The translations under genes and the position numbers were made by a program. The notes below the pieces were generated by a model. The model ran no database searches. It was not told the origin of the DNA and saw nothing but the letters and a program-made list of their open reading frames with translations. Positions 42,501 to 54,934 of a stretch of 64,000 nt of DNA are shown in pieces. Each line of letters opens with the position of its first letter. Position 1 is the stretch's first letter. The DNA is from Apteryx mantelli (taxonomy: Eukaryota > Chordata > Aves > Apterygiformes > Apterygidae). The stretch lies in the NCBI RefSeq assembly GCF_036417845.1, contig NC_089990.1, forward strand, positions 4,786,001 to 4,850,000. Reading direction: 5' to 3'.

Positions 42501-45500
42501 CTGGGATTGAATCTAATGTAAGTGGGGGATCAATCCAGTTACAGCATAACCCACAGAGGTTTAATCACATATTTCTCCGGGTTATGCAGATGTTTCTGCA
42601 TATTTATGTGACTATATACTACTTTGGAAGAATGACAACGACCAGGCAATTGGAAAACCTGGGTGGAAGCATGCTTTTGGGTTTGACTGAACCATGCTTC
42701 CAAAAGCTGGGATCATGGTACTGAGCTACAGGTGGCTGTTACTGTCCCATGCACTGTGCTCATCTGCTCCAGTCTGGGAGCAGGGACACAAGGGAGTTCA
42801 GCAGAGCAATCTGTAACGCACATAAACTCTCTCATAATGACAAATGGCCATTTTCTGTGCTTTATGCTATGTTTAATACCTGCTGTTATTTTAGTTCTCT
42901 ATGAAACTCTTTCCTTTCATGTCTCTGCTGCTGCCTGAGAAATTGTTCTTAATATTTATAAAAAACCAATCCCCTTATATAATTGTTACAGCCTGGCACT
43001 AAGTAGCTAGGGTTAAAATACATTTTTTAGCAGAATTACTTTAATGTGGACATTTTTCAGCTTTTGAGGATTGCATTTCCTTGGGTTCTGTTGCACAGAA
43101 CTAGTGAAAATCTAGACTTTGCATTCCCTGGTGAATGCTACTCGCGGAGAGAAGGATGGGTCTGCTTCGTGCTGTAAAAGCACAATTTTCAAAATTTGCC
43201 ATGCGAGTGCCAGGAGGGCAGAGCAGGCTCAGGAGGAGGGGATTACTGCTTTGCAGAAATGTCTGCTAAAGTTTGCTGGCTAATAAAAGGCGCCAGGATG
43301 GTGAAAGCGACTTTCTGTGCAGACCGCTGTGCATGGGGAAGGCGATCGGGCCCGGCGGAGAGAAGGGAGCTGGTAATCCCTTCCCTCCCAGGCAGGCACC
43401 GAGCGGAGGGGGCTGGATTCACAGCTTCGGTGCATCTTGACATGCGCTGAGCAGAGGGGCCTGGAAAAGATAGATCCCTCCTTGCATCCGCAAAGAAAAG
43501 CCTGTAAGGCGTCTTGTAAGCACACATGTATGTTAATAAAATGCTACCAGCATGAAGAAAGGCAGAATTTCCCTGCCTGTTGTATAACCAGAATGGTTAA
43601 ACTCAAGTGAATGACCACTAGGAATTTTAGTCCTTAGAGTTTTACTTTGCTGAATTTTGTTCAAAGACTTTGAAAGCAAAGGAGGAGACAAACCTTTGAC
43701 AAGTAGGAGCCTAAAAGGCCAAACCCTGGTCACAAGCATAGGACTCATCAGGAAGAGAAATGCTTAGGGGAAAATCTAGAAATGCGTAGCATACTGTGAA
43801 TTAATATTGGTCGTTTCACAAAAATAATGAGAGGAATCTGCCATATTCCACCTGTTCAGACAGAACTGCTGGGCTGTGAAATGATGGATCAGGTTGAAGT
43901 GCCGGTCACAGAGGCTGCAACGAGAGGTGCCGACTGCTGAGGCAGTGGCTGCACTGCGGTGCCCGCGACCGGGGAGAAACCGGCTGGTGGACAAGACACC
44001 AGGGACGTCACGCGGGCCAGCTGGGCATCCCTGATGGGCATCTTGGAAACGATTGTTTGGTGTAGACGTTTCTCTGAAAATCAGTTTGGGAGGAATGTTT
44101 TGATGTTTTGCAGCTAGGGACCTGGATAGCAATTAAATATCCATACAGATATAAAACTCAGTGCCTAGTGCCCAGCTCCAGGCTGTGGCTGCAGGGGAGC
44201 TGGTCACATGGCCATGGACACCCAAAATCCTGCAGCTGGAGCCTGAACCCTGGGCCTGTCATAACGCCCTGCCCCATGTCTCCAAGAGTTGGTCCAGCAC
44301 CATCAGATGAGACCTGGCTCCCTCTGCTGGGATGACGCTCCAAACGTTGAATGCTGGGGAACCGTACGTTGAATTTTGGGGAGGCAGACTGATTAAATCC
44401 AGGATTTGCAAAATAAAGTCAAAAGGCATGGGAGTCTAGGGGGAAAGGCAGAGGCAAGCAGAGATGTCAGTAAACCACGAAGCGGCAGAATCGGGCTTTC
44501 CACCCCCTCTCTCTTGCATTCGTCAGGGCTAACCTCATTAAAAGAGCTAACAGACACGGCCCCTGATAGAACAGCGTCTCCATCTGCTCTGGGCGCCGTG
44601 CTACCTCTGGGGCTTTGCAAATTTTAACAGGTATGTGCTGTGATCTGCACTTTCATCAAGCAGAGGGCTTTCTGTGGACCTTGGCTGGCTTCCAGCGTTG
44701 TCTTACAGAGTTTTAACAGAAGCTCCCTCTGCACCCAAACAAATACAGACTGACTAGTGATATACTTCATCTACTAGATGTAATTTTCTAACTCAGAAGC
44801 TTATATTTTTATGTAATATGAATGCATGTTCAATTCCTCCTTCATTTCACCTTCCTGTGGGCCACCAATGATTCTTGAAATGTGCCTCTGCTGTGCCCAT
44901 GTGGGAGTATTTACCAATCCAGAGCCTCATGAAAGGGGCAGCCCAGCCTCACTCTCTCAGGGTTTCTGGGTCTGAACTCTTGGGGTCCAGATCCCCAGAT
45001 CACTGCCCGGCACAGCAGGGTGTAAATCACCGCAGGAGCAGGCCTTGCTGGGACGGGGAGCTTGCTCTGCTCTTGCTGAACCCACATCGCGGCCTCTCAG
45101 CACTCCCACTCACCTGGAATCAGGGCTTATTTTGTTCTTTTGGCTAGTTTTAGTTTTATAAATGAATGCACAAGCTGGGCCCAATAGGTTTAAGTCATTT
45201 GCTTCTTTTGGGCCAAGATGCCTTCTACTTATTTAATATAAAGAATCAAGACATTTTTACCTTTCAGCTCCGTTGCACCAGCACAGTTGCACCATCTCCA
45301 CCTGCCAACAGCAGCAGAGCTGAATGGACCCAGTGCAAACAAGAGCTGCAGGTCCGGGCACAGATGTCAACGTTGGCCAGAACAAGATATTTGCCTATTC
45401 ACGCTGGAAACAATGAATGATTTCGACACGGCAGGCAGGACAATAAAGCCTGTCACTAGAAGACAGACGAGGGCAGCGTTTCCCTGTAAAGTCAGGACAG

Positions 45501-47199
45501 GCGTGTTCCTTTCTGAACAGGTTTTCATCTTGCATTGGCTGTTAGGGTCTGAGCCCCCTCCAGGGGAGTCTTGCCAAGCGCCCTCCTGTTGCTGCACGTG
45601 AAATGTGGAGGCATTTTGCTTGGGAACTCTGCAGAAAGTGCAGAAAAACAGATGTGGTCTTTGCAGTTCTGGGAATTCCTTTATGTTAAAGAGCTTTGCT
45701 TTCCGTTTCTAATGGTTTCATCAGCATTGCTTGATTTTTAATAAATGTGTACAGTGAACAGTGCCTCTGCTGTTTTCATATTTTTTTAATGGGATGAACA
45801 TTCATAGTAGCCAATGGGGACCTGTGTTTACGAACCAAAGTGCTGCTGAAGTGATTTGCCTGCTCGTATAGACTGCTGCTGTGCTTTTCCCAGGTTGATG
45901 CTGTAGCATCTTTCCCCTGCTGATGTTTCCCTTGGTCCATAACCAGGCCCAGGATGTCCCGCAATGTGACCCAGGGGGGATTTAGCTGTGAGGACAGTCT
46001 GAGAGATCTCCAGCTGCTATTGGTCATCCTGGAAGGCTTTCCCTAAATAGCCAGCTCTGGCCCTTGCACCCAGCTCCAGTGTCTTGCAGTACCACGTGGC
46101 AAATTGCCTGTTATTTTGGGGAGATTTACAGCTTAACTGACTCCTCTGGTCTTCTGGTAAAGCCTCAGCTTTGAGACAGATGTGTCACTTGATGCCCTGA
46201 AGAAGAGCGGCATCGTGGCACTGGAAGCAGACCATGCACATGCCAGATAGGAGCTGTGGTGTTCCCACAGCTGGTGTGACTCTGTATGGCCAGTCCATCA
46301 GTGGGCAAAACCCCTCTCCTCTCTCGCTGCAGCGCTGCAATGGGATGAGGTAATATTTTACTTTTTGCACTTTTGGCTGAAAGTTGGATCCTCTGGTTCC
46401 TGCTTAGCATGCGGTAATGCAGAGCCAGCCCTCCTCCCGTTGGTCCTGAGGTCCAAGATTCATTAGTCTGCATTTATCAGCTCTTGCCAGGGAAACGGTG
46501 AATAATGAGGCCTGGTTCAGGTAATGAAATGATCTCCCTCTTGCATCTGATTACATTGCTGCTTATTGTTTCCTCTGTGTGTAATTTTGCTTCCTGGGAA
46601 ACTTGTTTTGTAAACACTAATGACTGTGCAGTTATGGACCAAGTTAAGCTTCCCAGCAGTGCTGCAGGAGCCCAGTGAGCTGTGCAGGCCTGGCTGTTTG
46701 TGTTGCAACGTGCTTTGTTAGCTGACGGGGACATGAAGAAAGCCCCTGTCGCTTTACTGCAAATACATGGGACGGCACCATGAAGGATGAGGCCCTTGGC
46801 ATCCTTCATCAGCAGCTTATACCTAGTTGTTCTGGTATCAATACTGAGATTTAGCCTACGTAAATGTCCTTCTTCTCTGGTGTTGGCCTTCCCCAAGAGA
46901 TATTCAGCATGACTCCTCTCCATTTTCATTTCGTTAGCCAAAGAAAAGACCTGTTTCCTTTGTTTCTTTCATCATTCCCTTTCTTTATTCCCTCCTTTCT
47001 TGAGTACAAGTAACTCAGGCAAACTATTCCAGGCATCTAGTATAAGGATACTAAAACTATTTTCTCTCTGCTGGCATGACTTTGCTTGTACATCTTGAAA
47101 TTTCACCTGTGTTTTCCATGGTGGCATCCACTTGGCAGCCTGGAGTCATCCTCTGTTAAACTAATGCATCCAGAAACCCTCATCCTTAGCCCCAGGGGG

Positions 47200-47650
47200 A
47201 TGACCTTGCACTGTGCGCTCTTCATCCCATTTCTACAGCACGAGACCTTGAGGTCATGAAGTTTTCCTACGTGATCTTCTTGTCACCTTCTGCATTGCCT
47301 TAATGACCACAGACAGTTCACCAGCACACTGCTGCCTCTAGTGCCGAGGTCAAATAAAAGAAGCCTTGCCCCAGGACTGACCCTTGAATAACTTCATCAG
47401 TGACCCCTCGCAATCCTCCTGAAAGCGCGGGTCCCTGCCATCCCCACTCTACCCACTTCCTTCTTCAGCTTAACATTTTTATAGGAATCTCTGCCTTTCT
47501 GAGCATTGGATTTGTGCCCTTGGGAGATGTTTTACTGAAGTCTAAGCAGAGGAGAGCTACCTACCTAATGTGGCAGCACACTTAAAACATGCCATATATC
47601 TGTGATAAGCTCTAGTCTTGAACAAATTCCTCTTTCAGTAAGTCAGAGGT
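47200..47650 (-). repeat. Old antisense CR1 ORF2 fragment
   Basis: Read on the plus strand, the order matches the antisense of the bird CR1 reverse-transcriptase region: GATGACCTTGCACT, then CCCCAGGACTGACCCTTGA, then a TTTTACTGAAGTCTAAGCAG segment. The reverse complement of the last encodes LDFSK, part of the RT motif YLDFSKAFD. It is heavily decayed, and the limits are approximate. Confidence 0.5.
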
Positions 47651-48959
47651 TTTACGTACGCATTTTCATAACATATGCAGCCCAGAAAATGCAGGACAGC
47701 TTTGTGTTATTGTCAGAGGAGTAAAGCCTGGTTTATGTAGGATCCCTGGAACAATTTCTTCTTCTGCAGCTCCTAGCTTGCCCATAATCATTAGGTATCT
47801 GCTCAAGATCAGTCTCTCATTTCCCTCCTACTCGTTATCTCTTTACCAAGCTATGTAGGAGCTCCAGTAATACCTGGGACTCCCTTATGCAAGGCACTGT
47901 GCAAACATGCAGCAGAGGGAGTCACCAGCCCAAGTTCAAGCCCTGTAATGGCATACACAAGCCATTCCCTAACAGAGTGCGGGTGGATGTAGACAGGAGT
48001 TTTACGGAGGCAGTGAGACAACGTGGCTGCACCAAAGCCCCTGGACCACAGTACAAAGCTGCGTGTGACAGACGGTCATCACTCTCCTGCTCTCTCAGCA
48101 CTTGCACTTGGGTGGACTGTGTGTCTTTTAGGAAATGCATTCCCCTGATGGTCCCTTTGGTCATATAAAAGCTGCTGGGACAGTAAATCTCTTCCTCCAG
48201 GTAGGTTGTGTCTCACCCAGGAGCGTTTGGAAGAGTTTTATGGTCTCTTTGGAGGGGTCCTCAAGACATGGTTGGTAAATTTGAGGAGACACTTTGCCAT
48301 TTTATGACCTACTGTGGTATGCATTGCTGGGACAAATGTGTCCCTGGGGTAGTGCCTCCCCCCATGTTACCCAGGATACATTTGCTCCTGTATTGATTGC
48401 ATACATATTCAGCCAGGCATTAAAAGGCAAAATTTGAACCCATAGTGCAGGGACTCATACCAGTCTGGGCAGGTTTATTGACTTGATCAATAGTACATGA
48501 CTTCACTGCAGGAGCAGAAAAACTGTAAGTCATCCTTATGTTAAAACAAGTGTGAGGAAAAGATGTTTCTGTACAGAATTGTTCAATCTTTTTAAATTAG
48601 GTTTCTTTTTTTCCCCAAACTATTGGCTAATGGACTGAAGAATTCCGAGATGCGTCTGTTTTTGAAGACAATGCAATTTTTCTCAGGGAAGAAAATCATT
48701 ACGTGACAAGCGAGCAAGGAGTCTGTCCTTGTCAGGGTGTTTCTGAGGCTCAGCTGGGGAAGCAGGTGTGGAAAAGGTTTCAATTAAACAGTTCTCCCAA
48801 TTCTGAGTCAACATGTAAATTGTTTGGACTCCAGTGGCTACAGGTTTTGTTTACCTTTTAGGCTTTTGCACCCTTCTGCTATAAAGTCCAATTTTGTGTT
48901 ACTCCAGAAAGCGGTTGCCTGGTGCAAAGCTTATCAATGTATTAATTTCCTTGTCTGTA

Positions 48960-49140
48960 AAACCTGTCGCGTCCTCGCAGCGCTCTGAACACCGCGCTGC
49001 GCTTCCCGGGTCCTGCGATCGCCACTGCTTGGGTACGGCGCTTCATCAGCCGCCCCGTAACGAAGCCCGTCTCCAGCAGTCCCCGCATGTTTCAGCCCAT
49101 CGGTATGCGGCCGCCGTGCGCGCCAAGTCACCCTGCCCGG
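48960..49140. promoter_or_regulatory. Short CpG-rich patch
   Basis: Roughly 180 bp rich in CpG (including GCGATCGC and GCGGCCGCCGTGCGCGCC-type sequence) within ordinary intergenic DNA. It may be a small CpG island or enhancer. No start codon context or exon is convincing. Confidence 0.3.
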
Positions 49141-52100
49141 GAGATCATGTGCTATTTCATTGCCTCTATATGATCAGCCCAAACCCCGGGGAAAGGGCAT
49201 AGCCCTGGCTTTGCTGGAGCGATGACTAACCAGCTGTGTTTTGCTGCCACGAGCTTTGTCCTTCTGACACCAGCGGTTATAAACCCTGTACTTTGGATTT
49301 TCAGCCCCTCCCAACTCCCGTTTTAATGCTTTTGTGTAGAGGTTAGCACCTCCAGGCCCAGCTCACAAGTTTTGCTCGACTGAATTTGGCTCCTGTTACG
49401 CCAGTTCATAACCACGTTCCTTTGACCCACAAATGCTAAATTGCACCTTAGCAACTGCATTCCTGTGACCCATAAATGTTATATTTCATCTTAGCTGAAA
49501 ACCTAGAGCTGACAGAGTGTAACAAAGCAATTGTGGTTTATGGGTCCTCTCCACTTGAGCAATCTCCCTTCTTCGTGGGTGTTTCCATTGCAGTCAGGGG
49601 CTCGGTGTTGTTGCAGCAGGATTGGGCTCTGATGCTGCTCCAGAAGCACACACATCTTAAAGGGCAAAACATTAACCCCATTAATTGGGGTTTAACTTCC
49701 CTGAGAATAAATGTGCTTAATGGTAGCGTAGATGCATCTGCTTAGAGAAGGATCATTTGCTGATTGTAACACTGAGCACCTCTGCTCAGACCAGATGTGC
49801 TCGGGGCTAAGGGAGGAAAATGTTTAAACGCAACCACTCAGAGAGAAGGCCAAATCCTGCTCTTTCTTGTGTTAGTGGCAGACCTAGAGAACAGTTCAAA
49901 CCTTCTTCACCTGGGGGGAATGACTGCTCCTGTTGCAGAAAGCACCAGGTGGGTCACATTAATTACCTTCCTTTATTGAGAGATTGATAGGCAAAAGGCT
50001 CAAACGGCATAAATTAGCAAGTTAGCCTGGAGTCAGCAGGGTGTTTGAGCAGTGTGGCTTGCTGTTTTATTTATGGGTGCTGGGTGGAATTTTTCAAATT
50101 GTAATGGTGTCATCAAATTTGATGGAATAGGGACAATATAGGCAGGAAAAAGTGGAACTTTCAGTTACTGTGGAACTGGGAAGGTGAATTTTTTGTTGAA
50201 TTTTGTAAATGAAAGCTGAAGTTCAAAATGGGAAGAGGGGGGGCCTCCTTCACTAACACTGCTCTGTTCTTACCAGACGCTTTGTTTTATGGGTAACATT
50301 TGAGATTATCAGAAATGAACCTTGCTGTCCTGAAGTGATGAATGCTTCACGCTGGTGCTTGTTTCCAGAGCTCTTTACAGACCTTCTCAGTGCAGTTCTC
50401 CTGGAGGATGCTATGGCTGTTTCCTTGTTTTGACTTGGCTAGGGCAAGACATGGTTTAGGAGCTCTTAACCTCTGTGGGTTTGCTTTAGAGGCTCCTTAG
50501 GGTAGATCACTTCCCAATCCCAGGAGGACATGCAGAAAACCTGAGCACACGGAGCGCTGTCTCCTGGGGGCCTGGAGACTGCGGGAAGGGTGCTCGGGCT
50601 GAGAGTCTGCAGGTAAGTGAGACATTTCAAAGCAATTCATGGCTCTCGCTGTGTTAAATTGTGCTGCCAGAGAATACGTGGTTGCGAGGAGAAATATTTC
50701 CTGACTTGCTTAGAATTTCATGAGCTGCGAGCCCATCCAGGATTGCTTGTTTATCTCGGCTGGGAACAGAGGACGAGCTCTGCTGCACATTTAATTAGAT
50801 TGGAGGAAGGCAGAGAGTTTTAAGGTAATCTTATCTTCTACCGCTCGTCACAACTCTCATATTTAAAAACTCTTCATGCCATGCGAAACAAAGCCTGATA
50901 TTAAGCTATCTGGTTTTAAGGACCCTGCACAGGAGAACAACTTCATAAGTAGTCACTCTTTAATCAAATACGCCTATGCCTCTTTTTGCGTATATGACTT
51001 TAAAAAAAACCCTGCTGTATGATCTTATGAAAACTAACCAGGAGATGCAAAGAGAAGTGCAGATGGTCTCACCTGGGCTTTTTGGGGAATGAATATACCC
51101 TTCCAAAGTGCCTTTTCCTGCAATTGCCGAAAGCAAAAGAACAGATGAAAAGAATCTGAGTCAAAGTTACCCGTTGCTGCAATAGACTGGCAATAATCAA
51201 GAATAAGGTGCTGGGAAAGACGGCACAAAATCAGCCCGCAATCAAAGAGCAATGGGTTTTATACTGCAGCCCTGCAGGGCCAGGTGCCCAAAGGTTTTGG
51301 GGTATATTGAAGGAGGGGAGGAGAGCAGCAAAGCTGGCCACTGCCCTGGCCTAGAGTGGGTGCTGTCCCCCTTTGCTTTGTGAAGGGAGAAGGGTGAAGT
51401 AGCTTCTAGTCCATTACAGGCTCAGTTTGATAGACTAAAGGAAGCTGTTAGGGAAGAAATCAGTCTCTTCTCGTTAATAAAATACCAGCCAAAGCAATGA
51501 TGTTTGCGGAATAGGCATGTTTTGCACATCATTTCAGGGAAACATTTTTTTTCTCTCTACAGTGAACTTTCACACTCCTATGCTGAACAGAATGGATGCA
51601 GCTTGCCCTCAAAATTTGAAAAGCATCAGATATGTATGTGTCTAAATATGCATATCTATATATGTATAAGCAAATCATCATAAAAACACAGCCGCTCATA
51701 GCGAGGCAGCCACATTCGTTGCAAATGCACTTGGTTTCGTGGGTGTCTGGGCAACGTTTCCAGGCCCTGTCACAGGGAAGGGCGAATCTCTGTGGGATTT
51801 CCTGGGTCCTTCATCAGGTGACCTCGTCGTGCAGGAGAGGCGCTGGGGTCAACGGGGCTGAGGGAGGGAAGAGCCGCAGCGTGTCCCCAAAACTACCAGG
51901 GTGTGGGGAGAATAGGAGTGGGGAGAGAGTGACTGGGGGGTAGAGGGAAGTTTTTTGGCTGTTTTCTTGGTTTTTGTTTTGCTTTCCCTTTCCAGGCAAG
52001 GTGCCACCTAGTACCTGGGCCACAACCTCCCTGCAAAACGTGACCCCAAATGTGCATCGCTGCAAAGGAGACTCTGCAGGGAGTAGATAGGCACTAGCTG

Positions 52101-53170
52101 AAGCCAAATCGGTGCTTGCTCACCCTTTGGATTTAAGGGCATTGGCAGGGAAAGCGGACAAAATATATAATATTGGGAATACTGGCTGCTGGTCCAGTGC
52201 AGTGGTGTGTATAGCTTTTTATTAGCTTTCTCACGCTGCAGTCAAATTCACCCTAGCACGCTGAGCATCCCCAGTGCGAGCGATGCCAGTAAAATTTGGG
52301 GACAAGTAACTGCTTTTGTGGTTTCATGGGGACTTGTCTGTCTTTTCGCACTTCCTAAATGCTGGCGTAATAAATCCTGAAGTGCTTTCTCACTCGCAGC
52401 GGACGTGATTAATATAGCTGTTAGCTGGTGCCACTTTCAGAGGAAACAATTGACAACCCCTAGGTGGATAAGCACCGGAGGCCTGAAAACCCAACCATTT
52501 TCTCTGCATTTGAGAAGTGAGGAGATGCAATAAAAGCGATAATTCCTTCGCTTGAAATTCAGACTTGGACACGAGGTAAAAACAGTGACCTTTGCTGTGA
52601 GAGTTTCAGAGAATGCCTTTTAAAGCAAAAATGGTTTCAAAGCCAAAATTGAAGTAGCTGTTTGTTGAGGTGAGCCGCTACTTTTTTTTTTAAGTGTTTG
52701 GAAAACATTTCGAGTGGGTGACCTTGGTGCCAATAAACAACTTTGGCACCGAGTCAGCCAGGGCATCCTTGATGTTCGGGAGCTTTTCTGAATGTGACCT
52801 CGGCCGGCTCTGCAAGGCAACAAGTGGACCTGCGAGTCCTCCCGGGTGCGCTGAGCCCTGCACGCTTCATCCTGTGAGTGTACCATTCCCCCTCTGCACG
52901 GGGCATCTCCCTGCAGCAAAATCGTGAGCAGGACACGAGTATCCTCGGTGACTTTATCGGGTTTCCACTCTGCTTCTTTCAGCATAATCAGCTCCACTGA
53001 TTTCCGCTTGTTTGCTGCAGAGTTTGCAGCTGGAAGCTCAAACTGCCATTTATTTTCTGTATGGGTTCCTAATCTGGAAATGGATCTTATTTGCCTTACT
53101 GAATTACAAGAAAATTAAGCTAAACACATTGCGTTATGCCCGGATGCATTGAGGGGTTTTCATGAAAAGA

Positions 53171-53182
53171 GGGGGGGGGGGA
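53171..53182 (+). repeat. G-run
   Basis: A run of about 12 G followed by an A tract in intergenic DNA. Simple sequence, with no associated feature. Confidence 0.8.
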
Positions 53183-54539
53183 AAAAACCCACAGTTGTCA
53201 TTACTGCAAGTTTCTGCTTTCCTCAGTATCAATAACTTTATATTTTTCAGAACATGAAATCTCTATAAACGGCAGAGTTTTTCCTTGGGGCCAGGCACTG
53301 GGTAGCTCGAGCTGCATCTGTCTCATGTCTTTCATCGCCCCAGCCCTTAAAGAACATCCTTGCAAACATCCCGAGCTGTGTTCCCTTGCATTGCCTCCCC
53401 TCGCACTTCGGCACGCTTTCATTATCTGCAGTATTGCATTTGATAGTACTATTAAACAGTTCGTAACACTTTCCTTTTGGCAACAGCTTCTTCTCTTTTG
53501 AATGGAAATGTTCTTCCTGGCTCTAAATCACCTTTCGAGCCTGCTGTGTCTAAGCAGCATCAATACTCCAGTGCTCCGAATGAGACGCGGATTTTGCGTT
53601 TTCATTTCCTGACCCATCAGGGAGAATTTTGTGCAAAATGCAGAAGGAGGAATGCCAAGCTGATAAAATAGCATTGTTTCTGGTTTGCTCTCTGGTTAGC
53701 ACAGCTGACAAGATGGAAAACATCCAGCACAGTTCAGACTTCGTGGAGGCTGAATTCGAAGAGGGCAAATGCTTTGTATGTTCTGCTATGTTTACATGAC
53801 CGCATCTGCTTGCTGGCAAATACTACATCTGCTGATGTTTTAAAGTGTTTTCCTTAGTTTACCAATTTAAAGCTAATCTGAAATATATTTTAGCTCTTGG
53901 AAAGTTTGCTGTCTGAATCTGGGACCGTCATGATCACAGGACGAGCTTCCACTCTGCATTTATCATTGCAAACATCAGCTTTAGTGACCGGGTCCTGGAA
54001 AGCAAGCAAACCTGATGATTTTAGCCAAGTACCTGGGGAGGGCGGAGGCTTATGTCGCTAGTCACAAAGCAAATAACTCCAGAGATAAGCACTCGAAGGA
54101 CTGAGACCTCTGGCTGCGTTGCTCTTGTCTTTGAAAATGCTCTAAGAAAACTGACTTCTGGAGCACCTGTTTTGGTATTCACAACGCCTTTGTTTTTTCA
54201 CATACAAGATCTTTGTGAAGAAATGAATGAGTAAAGCAATTTTAATTCTAGTTCAGGATTACTGATTTTCTTTTTTTTCCCCTTTTCCAACCCGTGTTTA
54301 TTCTGAGACAGCAGAAAAGCCTTTCCTCTTCAAAAAAGTCTGTTCAACACGACTGATCTGCAAGATTATTTTTTTAGCTGAGAACAATTAAGAGCTCCCA
54401 AAGCTTAACTGGCTGCGATGATTAGCAGTTACTAAGACCGTCTTTGGCAAAAATGGAGCAGTGTCGTATTTTAGCCCTAACATAGGAAAGAGTAAGGAAA
54501 AAAACTTTAAACGCCTATTTACTAGCCTGTGGGGCTCTT

Positions 54540-54771
54540 CCGGAGCCTGCGCTGCCTCGCTCAGGGAGGCGAGCGGGGCCGGAGCGGGTGTTATCTCTGG
54601 CCGCGTAACTCGGAGGGTGTGTCTTCTTGGCGAACGCTGGCAATAAATTTAGCTAGTCACCCTGACGCAGGCAATGGAGGCGGAAACACGTGATGCTCCC
54701 CGCTCGCAGGAAGCGCTGCTCTTCCGTGAGCAACCCCTGGCCTTTGAGGCTGCTGCTGGCCCGTCGGCGCG
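54540..54771 (+). promoter_or_regulatory. FAM162-like gene promoter region
   Basis: CpG-rich DNA begins at about 54540 and runs through exon 1. A CACGTG at 54687-54692 contains the hypoxia-response core ACGTG, and a second ACGTG lies inside exon 1 at 54887-54891. AATAAATTTA near 54643 is a possible weak TATA-like element. Upstream ATGs at 54674 and 54693 are out of frame with the main ORF, so the true transcription start may lie downstream of them, or they may act as uORFs. The start site is inferred. Confidence 0.5.
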
Positions 54772-54934
54772 ATGCTGGGGAGGCTCCTGGCTGGCAGCCC
54801 TGGGCGGTGGTGGCCGGTGGCTCGGTTGCGTGTCCGGGATCCCCGTGCTGCTCTCCCGTTCCCACGCCCTGGGAGAGGGTTTGGCGACGTGGCAAGGGGC
54901 CCACAGGACGCTGCTTCCCGGACGGCAAATCCAG
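54772..54934 (+). CDS. FAM162-like coding exon 1 (targeting peptide)
   Basis: Encodes residues 1-54 plus one base, starting MLGRLLAGSPGRWWPVARLR, with ten Arg and no Lys. The donor CCAG|GTGGGT leaves one base of a codon, completed by CT at the exon 2 start to give Ala. No strong family identity exists in this part, as expected for a presequence. Confidence 0.78.

Larger units (their letters stand above)
38191..54500. other. Intergenic DNA between SLC6A14 and the FAM162-like gene
   Basis: I could not assemble any exon set here. Two CpG-rich blocks and one old antisense CR1 are listed separately. Minus-strand frames such as the 154-codon one at 46477-46941 show no recognisable protein. Smaller GC-rich patches occur at 40.44-40.56, 41.0-41.1 and 43.3-43.45 kb. 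Confidence 0.5.

Noticed and set aside
46477-46941. 154-codon minus-strand frame
   Set aside because: No recognisable family, no splice-compatible neighbours, and it lies next to old repeat DNA.
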